Source: Actinomycetes bacterium
Lineage (GTDB): Bacteria; Actinomycetota; Thermoleophilia; Solirubrobacterales; Solirubrobacteraceae
Direction of reading: 5' to 3'
DNA: 5,087 nucleotides
NCBI GenBank assembly: GCA_023405705.1
Contig: JAEXXR010000329.1
Span: 1 to 5,087, forward strand
In this document: positions 1 through 5,086 of the stretch, in pieces
Position numbering within the stretch: position 1 is the stretch's first letter
How the letters are laid out: each line of letters opens with the position of its first letter
The notes under the pieces: model-generated
Databases searched by the model: none
What the model saw: the letters and a program-made list of their open reading frames with translations, nothing else
What the model was told of the DNA's origin: nothing
Translations under genes and position numbers: made by a program

Positions 1-1172
1 GTCCCGCCCTGGTCTCTCTGCCCGTCGCCGGGGTCGCCGCCGCCCTGCCCGCCGCCTCTGCCGGGATCGACCGGGTCACCGGGATCTCCCGGGTCGACCG
101 GGTCTCCCGGGTCGCCGGGATCGACCGGGTCGCCGGGATCTCTCGGATCGACCGGATCTCTCGGGTCGGCGGGATCTCTGGGCTCCTGCGGATCTCTTCT
201 GCCCGGCTCCTGCGGCGCCGGCAGCGTCGCCGCCGAGAACGACGGCGTCCTACCCGTCGCCGACAGCCGCACCGTGCCGGAGAGCGGGCAGCTCGTCGCG
301 GTGACGGCGCTGACCGACGCGACGTAGAGGCCGCTCGGCCCGCTCCAGGCGACCTGCGTCCCGTCGGGCGACAGCGCCGCCGACTCGATCCCGGTCGCCG
401 CCAGCAGGCACTGCGACGTGACCGTCCCGGCCGTCGAGCCGACCGTCCCCTGCCAGCCGGCGATCACGACGCGGCCGTCGCCGCGCAGCACCATGACGCG
501 CCGCCCGGCGCGGTCGACCTCGGCCGCGATCAGGTTCGGGTTGTTCGGGTCGCTGAGCCAGCTGGTGTGCTGCAGCGGCTGGGTCTCGAAGTAGATCGAC
601 CCGCCGCGGGCGGTGACGAGCCGGTTGCCGAACCAGGTCGGGTTGGTCTGCGCCGGCTGGTCGACCGCCGGCTGCGTCGGGCTGCCGGGGCTGGCCGGCG
701 GCACGATCGCGTAGCGCGTCTCCAGGCCGCCGTTCGGATAGCCGGAGAACGGGCCGTGGTTGAGGTGGTAGGTGTAGGCGAGCGAGCCGCCGGAGGCGTT
801 GACGCGCGCCGACAGCGGGCCGATGTTCGGCCAGCCGCCGGACTTCCACGGCATAGCGTTGACGGTCGGCTGGGCGGCGCCGCGCGCCAGCACCCAGATC
901 ACGCGCGTCGTCGAGGAGCCCTTGATCGCCGTGATCGTGCCGGCGTCGTCGGCCGACGGGTAGGCGTAGTAGGCGCTGTCGCTGCCGTCGCTCGTGACGC
1001 GCTGCGTCAGCGCGCCGTCGGGCGAGGCGGCCCAGACGTCGTTGCCGTCGCGGTAGACGAGCATCGTCGCCGAGGCCGGCCCCGCGGTCGCGGCCGCAGC
1101 GGCGACGGCGGCCGCCGCGAGGACGGTGAGACGAGCTGCCCAGCCGCCGCGCAGGAGGTCGAGTGCGTGCAT
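1..1172 (-). CDS. Secreted TolB/PD40-like beta-propeller protein with Asp-Pro repeat tail (3' end outside window)
   Basis: This is an open frame of 390 codons from the ATG at 1172 that runs without a stop off the left edge, so the C-terminus is missing. The start is supported by GAGGA (1184-1180) 7 nt upstream. Residues 1-35 form a signal peptide: basic residues R8 and R14, a long Ala/Val core, and an A33-S34-A35 cleavage site. Residues 36-315 read like a TolB/WD40-type propeller, with strands such as MLVYRDGNDVWAASPDG near the N-terminus and LSPDGTQVAWSGPSGLYVAS at about 267-286. C255 and C295 could form a disulfide after export. From residue 327 the protein becomes a proline/aspartate-rich linker (xDP repeats), then a Gly-rich stretch. 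All seven Arg codons after residue 324 are AGA, while none before it is. The role is unknown; a surface-exposed or wall-spanning sensor or binding protein is a guess. The coding call is firm and the propeller assignment moderate. Confidence 0.8.
   Translation of the reverse strand, partial: MHALDLLRGGWAARLTVLAAAAVAAAAATAGPASATMLVYRDGNDVWAASPDGALTQRVTSDGSDSAYYAYPSADDAGTITAIKGSSTTRVIWVLARGAAQPTVNAMPWKSGGWPNIGPLSARVNASGGSLAYTYHLNHGPFSGYPNGGLETRYAIVPPASPGSPTQPAVDQPAQTNPTWFGNRLVTARGGSIYFETQPLQHTSWLSDPNNPNLIAAEVDRAGRRVMVLRGDGRVVIAGWQGTVGSTAGTVTSQCLLAATGIESAALSPDGTQVAWSGPSGLYVASVSAVTATSCPLSGTVRLSATGRTPSFSAATLPAPQEPGRRDPQEPRDPADPRDPVDPRDPGDPVDPGDPGDPVDPGDPGDPVDPGRGGGQGGGDPGDGQRDQGG
63..194 (-). repeat. 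In-frame Asp-Pro repeat (xDP, with a 9-residue higher-order unit)
   Basis: This segment codes for residues 327-370 of the secreted protein. The basic unit is three residues, x-Asp-Pro, where x is Arg, Ala, Val or Gly. At the distal end it becomes a regular nine-residue (27-nt) unit of the form DPGDPVDPG, present three times. The DNA copies are imperfect: Asp alternates GAC/GAT, Pro alternates CCG/CCC, and Gly alternates GGC/GGA/GGT. That argues for selection on the protein rather than very recent slippage. Such acidic, proline-rich stretches usually act as extended linkers between extracellular domains. The repeat length could vary between strains. Confidence 0.85.
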
Positions 1173-1179
1173 CGGCCCA

Positions 1180-1184
1180 TCCTC
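1180..1184 (-). promoter_or_regulatory. Ribosome binding site of the secreted propeller gene
   Basis: On the minus strand GAGGA lies 7 nt before the ATG at 1172. This decides the start over the nearby out-of-frame ATG at 1180, which overlaps this element. The choice is confirmed because only the frame from 1172 gives a signal peptide followed by propeller-like sequence. Confidence 0.65.
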
Positions 1185-1192
1185 GGGCGCGC

Positions 1193-1215
1193 CCTCCCCG
1201 CTCGCATCGGGGAGG
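1193..1215 (-). other. Hairpin in the 5' leader of the secreted propeller gene
   Basis: CCTCCCCG (1193-1200) and CGGGGAGG (1208-1215) form a perfect 8-bp stem with a 7-nt loop, 20 nt upstream of the ATG at 1172. On the minus-strand transcript the downstream arm contains GGGGAGG, a Shine-Dalgarno-like run, and the upstream arm is its complement. It has no U tract, so it is not a good terminator. It could affect leader folding or translation, but no regulatory role can be shown from the sequence alone. Confidence 0.4.
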
Positions 1216-1308
1216 TCCCGGCTCACCGCGCGACGCCACCGGCCGTGGGCGCAAGAGCGCGGAGCCCCCGCCCGCGCGCAGCCCCGGCGACCCTCTCCGA
1301 AACGACGA

Positions 1309-1330
1309 AAGCCCCGCCGGGGCGGGGCTT
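1309..1330 (-). terminator. Rho-independent terminator of the ccmE-ccmF-ccmI-like-secG unit
   Basis: A perfect inverted repeat with 10-bp arms (AAGCCCCGCC / GGCGGGGCTT) around a 2-nt centre begins 24 nt after the secG stop codon. On the minus strand it is followed by a short, interrupted T-rich run (TTTCGTCGTTT). On the plus strand no T run follows, so it is oriented to end transcription coming from secG. It separates the operon from the downstream, same-strand secreted propeller gene. Confidence 0.8.
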
Positions 1331-1354
1331 CTCGAGATCGCGGCGAGCCTGCGC

Positions 1355-1582
1355 TCAGCCTATGCGGATCAGGACGATCGTGTTGAGCACGAACACAATC
1401 GCGAACCCTATGGTCCAGCGGTTGAGGTTGCGCTCGACGAGCGATCCGCCGCCGAAGGGGCCCGATCCGGTGCCGACGCCGAACGCACCCGAGAGACCGG
1501 TGTCTCTGCCCGAGTGCATCAGGATCAGCAGGACCATCACGACGGCGATGAAGACCTGGAGTATCGAAAGCAGCGTGTACAT
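1355..1582 (-). CDS. secG: Preprotein translocase subunit SecG
   Basis: The 75-residue product is the usual size for SecG, the small accessory subunit of the SecYEG membrane channel that stimulates SecA-driven protein export. Two hydrophobic membrane segments (about residues 3-23 and 56-73) flank a Gly/Ser-rich loop. Family hallmarks are LMHSGRDTGLSGAFG (residues 21-35), matching the usual L-x-Q-x-G-x-G-x-G-L-S-G-A-F pattern, and the ERNLNRWT segment (about 50-57) leading into the second membrane segment. The start ATG at 1582 has AGGA 10 nt upstream. The gap to the preceding ccmI-like stop is only 12 bp, and that ribosome binding site overlaps the stop codon, so the two are almost certainly co-transcribed. 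It is the last gene before the terminator at 1309-1330. I am confident in the family. Confidence 0.93.
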   Translation of the reverse strand: MYTLLSILQVFIAVVMVLLILMHSGRDTGLSGAFGVGTGSGPFGGGSLVERNLNRWTIGFAIVFVLNTIVLIRIG

Positions 1583-1594
1583 GCTCGCGCCATC

Positions 1595-1945
1595 CTACCC
1601 GACCGGCGCGTCGGGGCGCGCGGGAGCCTCGGGCGTCTCGGCCCAGGCGGCTCTCGCCTGCTCGTCGCGCTGGCCCTTGAGGGCGTCGATCCGGCGCAGC
1701 AGCTGGATCGCCTCGGCGCGCAGCTGACGGTCGAGCGCCTTGTGGTCGGCGGCGTCGAGCTTGCCGGTGCGGAAGTCCATCTCGGCGTCGCGGATCTCGC
1801 GGTACTTCGCCTCCTTGGCCGCCTCGAGGTCGGCCAGCTCGGCGTTCTCGCGCCGCTCGACCTCCTCGGCGTTGCCGGCCCGCAGCGGCGAGGCGACGAT
1901 CGCGACGACGGCGAGCAGGACGACGGCGATCACGAGGAATTCCAT
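1595..1945 (-). CDS. Short CcmI-like membrane-anchored coiled-coil protein
   Basis: The product has 116 residues. Residues 3-20 form a single hydrophobic segment, predicted to be an N-terminal membrane anchor. Residues 26-96 are highly charged and heptad-like, consistent with a coiled coil. Within it, EMDFRTGKLDAADHKALDRQL (about residues 54-74) resembles the cytoplasmic loop following the first membrane helix of CcmI, where an acidic stretch precedes a G-x-L-x-x-x-D/E-Y-like motif. The tail (97-116) is Ala/Pro-rich. Full CcmI, which presents apocytochrome c to the CcmF/H ligase, is about 400 residues with a second membrane helix and periplasmic TPRs. Those parts are absent here. The start at 1945 has GAGGA overlapping the ccmF stop, 10 nt upstream, and the ccmF gap is 13 bp. 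A role with CcmF is inferred from position and weak similarity. Confidence 0.8.
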   Translation of the reverse strand: MEFLVIAVVLLAVVAIVASPLRAGNAEEVERRENAELADLEAAKEAKYREIRDAEMDFRTGKLDAADHKALDRQLRAEAIQLLRRIDALKGQRDEQARAAWAETPEAPARPDAPVG

Positions 1946-1958
1946 CGAGACCCGGTCC

Positions 1959-4154
1959 TCAGGAGCGCGCGAGGTCGCGCGCGAGCTTGGCGGCGTAGGT
2001 GGCGGTGACTCTGCTGCGGGCGGTGGCCGGCGCCGGCCACAGCGCGATCGCGCCGCCGCAGAAGGTGATGATCGCGCCGATCCAGATCCACGTCGCCATC
2101 GGCGAGACGATCAGGCGGAAGTCGGCCGTCCACGGTCTTCTGACCCACTGGTTGGTGAGGCCGGCGACCGCCTCGTCGCGCAGGACGAACAGCTGGTCGA
2201 TCGCTCTCTGGTCGGGGTTCCCGTCGCCCAGCGCCGACTCCATCGCCGCTCTGAACGTTCTGTTGCCCTCCTCGATGATCGGCTGCATCGGGAGCAGGTC
2301 GGGGTTGATCACCGCCCAGATGTCGCGGCCGAGGCCGGCGCGCAGCCCGACCTCGCTCTCGGCCTCGCCCATGAAGAAGCGGCCGAGGATGCCGAGCGTC
2401 GGGTCCTGCGAGGGGTAGAAGCCGCGCGAGGTTCTCAGCGCCGCGACGTGTCTGCCGTCCTTGGAGACGTCGAGCGTCGCGCCGAAGACGATCTTCTCCG
2501 GCAGCGGCTCCGCCCACGCTCTCGCGTATCTGACCGTGAAGCCGTTGATCTGCGCGCTCTGCCCCGGTCTCAGCGCGACGTCCTTGCTGTGCTCGAACGA
2601 GGAGGAGACCGCGACGCCGAACAGCAGGATCGCGAAGCCGGCGTGGACGATGTAGCCGCCGTAGCGCCGGCGGTTGCGGCGGATCAGCGACAGGAAGGCG
2701 ACCGGCGGCGGCTCCTTCGACATCGCGCGGCGGGCGACCGTGCCGCGCCACAGCTCCTGCAGCACGCCGGCGAGCACGAACGCGACGAGCGGGACGAAGA
2801 AGAGCGCCTTCGGCTCCTCGGTCGTGCCCGAGACGAACAGCAGCCCGACGAAGCAGACGACCATCGCCCCGAGCGGGATGACGAAGTTGCGGCGCAGGTT
2901 GGCGGCCGTCGCGCGGCGCCAGGAGATCAGCGGGCCGATCCCGATCAGCGCGACGAGCACGAACGCGACCGGCGTGATGTAGCGGTCGAACCACGGCGGG
3001 CCGACCGACGCCTTCGTGCCGGTCACCGCCTCGGAGATCAGCGGGAAGAAGGTGCCCCAGAAGATCACGAAGCACATCGCGACGAGCACGATGTTCTGGA
3101 GGATGAAGGCGGCCTCGCGCGACAGCAGCGAGTCGAGCGAGTGCTCGGACTTGAGCGCGCTGCGGCGCCACAGCACGAGCGCGATCGAGCCGCTGATCAT
3201 CACGACGATCAGCACCAGGAACGGCTTGCCGAGGGTCGAGGCGCCGAAGGCGTGGATCGAGTCGAGGATCCCCGAGCGGACGAGGAAGGTGCCCATGATC
3301 GCCAGCGTGCCGGTCGCGAGGATCAGCGAGGCGTTCCAGACCTTCAGCATCCCGCGCTTCTCTTGGATCATGATCGAGTGGATGAACGCCGTGCCGGTCA
3401 GCCACGGCATCAGCGACGCGTTCTCGACCGGGTCCCACGCCCAGTAGCCGCCCCAGCCGAGCTCGGTGTACGACCAGCGGGCGCCGAGCACGATCCCGAT
3501 CCCGAGGAACAGCCAGGCGGCGAGCGCGAAGCGGCGCGTCCCCTGGATCCACTCGCTGTTGATCCGGTTGGTGACGAGCGCGCCGACCGCGAAGGCGAAC
3601 GGGATCGTGAAGAGCGTGTAGCCGGAGTAGAGCGCCGGCGGGTGGAACATCATCGCCGGGTGGCGCAGCAGCGGGTTGAGGCCGGTGCCCTCCGCCGGGA
3701 CCGTCGCGAGCGTCGCGAACGGGCTCTCCCAGAAGATGATCAGCATCAGGAAGAACGTGCAGAAGCCGAACAGGACGGCCTGCGCGACCGGCGCGATCTG
3801 GCGCAGCGAGCGGCGCGTGAGGAACAGCACGAGGCTCGACCACAGCGCCAGCAGCCACACCCACAGCAGCAGCGAGCCCTCCTGCGAGGACCAGACGGCC
3901 GTCGCCTTGTAGAAGGTCGGCGTCGTCGTGCTGGAGTGCGAGGCGACCAGCGCGATCGAGAAGTCCGAGCGCAGGAAGGCGACCTCGAGGATCGCGAAGG
4001 CGATCGTGAGGACCCCTGCGAGCGCGTAGATCGCGCGGCGGCCGGAGGTGACCCAGGCGCGCTGGTTGGCGCGCCAGCCGTACAGCGACGCCGCGACGCC
4101 GTAGAGCGCGAGCGCGAAGGCGAGGATCAGCAGCGCGCGGCCGACGGTGGCCAT
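1959..4154 (-). CDS. ccmF: Cytochrome c maturation protein CcmF (heme lyase subunit)
   Basis: This 731-residue polytopic membrane protein takes heme from holo-CcmE and ligates it to apocytochrome c on the outer face of the membrane (System I). The WWD domain is clear at W234-G-G-Y-W-A-W-D-P-V-E-N (234-245). Four histidines sit in the family positions: H171 (MMFHPP), H259 (FIHS), H301 (SIHAFG) and H504 (IVHAG). They correspond to E. coli His173, 261, 303 and 491, which ligate the internal heme b and flank the WWD heme site. About 14-16 hydrophobic segments fill residues 3-517. A soluble loop, presumably periplasmic, spans about 519-684, and a last helix spans about 685-706. Against E. coli CcmF (about 647 residues) nearly all the extra length lies after H504. 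The start at 4154 has AGGAG 10 nt upstream. Arg is never AGA before residue 529, but is AGA at 11 of 20 positions after it. Confidence 0.97.
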   Translation of the reverse strand: MATVGRALLILAFALALYGVAASLYGWRANQRAWVTSGRRAIYALAGVLTIAFAILEVAFLRSDFSIALVASHSSTTTPTFYKATAVWSSQEGSLLLWVWLLALWSSLVLFLTRRSLRQIAPVAQAVLFGFCTFFLMLIIFWESPFATLATVPAEGTGLNPLLRHPAMMFHPPALYSGYTLFTIPFAFAVGALVTNRINSEWIQGTRRFALAAWLFLGIGIVLGARWSYTELGWGGYWAWDPVENASLMPWLTGTAFIHSIMIQEKRGMLKVWNASLILATGTLAIMGTFLVRSGILDSIHAFGASTLGKPFLVLIVVMISGSIALVLWRRSALKSEHSLDSLLSREAAFILQNIVLVAMCFVIFWGTFFPLISEAVTGTKASVGPPWFDRYITPVAFVLVALIGIGPLISWRRATAANLRRNFVIPLGAMVVCFVGLLFVSGTTEEPKALFFVPLVAFVLAGVLQELWRGTVARRAMSKEPPPVAFLSLIRRNRRRYGGYIVHAGFAILLFGVAVSSSFEHSKDVALRPGQSAQINGFTVRYARAWAEPLPEKIVFGATLDVSKDGRHVAALRTSRGFYPSQDPTLGILGRFFMGEAESEVGLRAGLGRDIWAVINPDLLPMQPIIEEGNRTFRAAMESALGDGNPDQRAIDQLFVLRDEAVAGLTNQWVRRPWTADFRLIVSPMATWIWIGAIITFCGGAIALWPAPATARSRVTATYAAKLARDLARS

Positions 4155-4187
4155 CGCGTCAGCGCTCCTGTGCGGCGGCGCTGCGCA

Positions 4188-4661
4188 TCAGGTGGAGGGC
4201 GCCGCTCTCAGCAGGTCCTCGGGAGCGCCTCTCGGCAGCTCGTCCGGCGCGACCTGGAACTTCGACGGGCACTTCGTGACCATCGAGTCCTTCTCGGCGA
4301 CGAAGACGGTGCTGGAGCTGTCCTTCAGACCGCCTTTGCCCAGCTGCACCTTGACCATCACGCCGCGGCCCTCGCGGAAGGGGTCGGGCACCAGGCCGGT
4401 GTAGCGGACTCTCGCGGAGACTCTTCTGTGCGGATCGAGGATCCGGAACCACAGGACGCCGTCCTCGCGCACGACCGATCTCGGCGCGACGGTGCCGGCG
4501 AGCGTGTAGGTCTCGCCCGCTCTGGCGCTCTCCAGGAGCTGCCCAGCGGTCTTCTCGTCGCTGCCGGCGCTGAAGCTGGTCCAGATCAGAGCGCTCGCGA
4601 GCAGCAGCGCGGCGGTCGCGGCGACGACGAGGCGAATGCGGCGTTTGCGGCTGGGGTCCAT
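4188..4661 (-). CDS. ccmE: Cytochrome c maturation protein CcmE, Cys-type heme chaperone
   Basis: The 157-residue product matches CcmE, the periplasmic chaperone that binds heme covalently and hands it to CcmF. A basic cytoplasmic N-terminus (SRKRRIR) precedes one membrane helix (about 11-31). Residues 36-128 form the OB-fold barrel, with typical strands around YTLAGTV, GVLWFRILD, VSARVRYTGLVPDPF and GVMVKVQLG. The heme-attachment site follows at TKCPSKF: C131 stands where E. coli has His130, and F135 where the family normally has Tyr. Codons at 4269-4271 (TGC) and 4257-4259 (TTC) confirm both. Cys-type CcmE (CxxxY) is known from Desulfovibrio and some archaea and Gram-positive bacteria. The short tail (136-157) is Pro/Ala-rich. 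The ATG at 4661 has no Shine-Dalgarno sequence, but an extended -10-like element lies 9 nt upstream. CcmF starts 33 bp downstream. Seven of 16 Arg codons are AGA. Confidence 0.95.
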   Translation of the reverse strand: MDPSRKRRIRLVVAATAALLLASALIWTSFSAGSDEKTAGQLLESARAGETYTLAGTVAPRSVVREDGVLWFRILDPHRRVSARVRYTGLVPDPFREGRGVMVKVQLGKGGLKDSSSTVFVAEKDSMVTKCPSKFQVAPDELPRGAPEDLLRAAPST

Positions 4662-4670
4662 CGAGAGGCC

Positions 4671-4679
4671 AGTATCTCA
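4671..4679 (-). promoter_or_regulatory. Possible extended -10 promoter element for ccmE
   Basis: On the minus strand the sequence reads TGAGATACT, an extended -10 pattern (TGn followed by GATACT, four of six matches to TATAAT). It ends 9 nt before the ccmE ATG. No good -35 hexamer is seen 16-18 nt upstream. Transcription from it would begin within a few bases of the start codon and give a leaderless or nearly leaderless mRNA, which fits the absence of a ribosome binding site. This is a motif-level prediction only. Confidence 0.4.
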
Positions 4680-4705
4680 GACGCGGCGATCTCACCACGG
4701 TGCGC

Positions 4706-4719
4706 TGACGCCGGCGTCA
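4706..4719. promoter_or_regulatory. Perfect 14-bp palindrome, candidate operator in the divergent ccmE/zinc-ribbon spacer
   Basis: TGACGCCGGCGTCA is a perfect inverted repeat with no spacer. Its centre is about 48 bp upstream of the start point predicted from the -10-like element of ccmE, a position used by many activators. It lies in the 173-bp region between two divergent genes, so it could act on either. A perfect 14-bp palindrome is not very improbable in such GC-rich DNA, and no regulator can be assigned. Confidence 0.3.
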
Positions 4720-4834
4720 CGTTCACGCGCCCGGACGGGGCCGTGCGGCGACCGCCGCGGGCGCCGAGACGTCCGGACACGAGGTTTTGCGCTCAATACC
4801 GCGAAACCTCCATCCGATCCTGTTGTTAACACCC

Positions 4835-5086
4835 ATGATCGTGCAACTCCACCACCGCATCAGCAGGCGCTCATGGACGGGGCGCGGCGATGAGCAGGCG
4901 ATCGCGGCGATCGCACCGGTGCTGATGGCCGAGTCGCCCGCAGCCGCGCGAGAGCGCGACCGCGAGCGGACGGCCGACCGCATCGACGACACCGCGCTCT
5001 ACCACTGTCATTGCGGCTACGTCTTCCACGCCGCGGTCTCCACCAGCGTCGGCTGCCCGCACTGCGGCAGCGCGCAGGCCTGGTAG
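4835..5086 (+). CDS. Small zinc-ribbon protein of unknown function
   Basis: The frame from the ATG at 4835 gives 83 residues and stops with TAG at 5084-5086, just inside the window. The C-terminal half contains a likely metal site: YHCHCGYVF (56-64, C58 and C60) and GCPHCGS (73-79, C74 and C77). The second knuckle is a standard CPxCG zinc-ribbon turn. The first is C-x-C-G with flanking H57 and H59, so one ligand may be a histidine. Residues 34-55 form a charged, Arg/Glu-rich helix, and GRGDEQAIAAIAPVLMAES (17-35) looks like a second helix. It has no signal peptide or membrane segment and is probably cytoplasmic. The start is uncertain: there is no Shine-Dalgarno sequence before 4835, and GTG at 4841, TTG at 4787 or ATG at 4925 are in-frame alternatives. 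It is divergent from ccmE. Nucleic-acid binding or metal storage are only guesses. Confidence 0.65.
   Translation: MIVQLHHRISRRSWTGRGDEQAIAAIAPVLMAESPAAARERDRERTADRIDDTALYHCHCGYVFHAAVSTSVGCPHCGSAQAW

Noticed and set aside
54..190. Repeated GATC/GGG-containing DNA at the left edge as a possible CRISPR array, origin iterons or intergenic repeat
   Set aside because: The repeats are in frame, have 9-nt and 27-nt periods, and are explained by xDP protein repeats. There are no unique spacers and no AT-rich unwinding region.
250..1254. A 334-codon minus-strand frame overlapping the secreted propeller gene
   Set aside because: It is a different frame of the same strand with an Arg-rich, low-complexity product. 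The frame from 1172 has a signal peptide, a ribosome binding site and propeller motifs, and stays open to the edge.
567..1727. A 386-codon plus-strand open frame crossing the propeller gene, spacer, secG and ccmI-like gene
   Set aside because: It runs antisense through three better-supported genes and a terminator. Its composition is Arg/Ala/Gly-rich with no domain features.
1930..3864. A 644-codon minus-strand frame within ccmF
   Set aside because: It is a shifted frame of ccmF giving an Arg/Pro/Asp-rich product, whereas the ccmF frame shows the WWD motif, four conserved His and membrane helices.
4771..4778. Palindrome GTCCGGAC in the divergent spacer
   Set aside because: It has only eight bases and is GC-rich, which is easily expected by chance here. 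No link to a promoter element was seen.
1740..4829. A 1029-codon open frame on the plus strand, antisense to ccmF and ccmE
   Set aside because: The translation is low-complexity (Arg/Asp/Glu/Ala-rich) without recognisable domains, and it lies opposite clearly conserved CcmF and CcmE. Long antisense frames are expected when codon third positions are almost always G or C.
4787..4834. A longer version of the zinc-ribbon protein starting at TTG 4787
   Set aside because: It has no ribosome binding site and adds a 16-residue segment with no recognisable feature. The ATG at 4835 is the more economical choice, although the start remains unsure.
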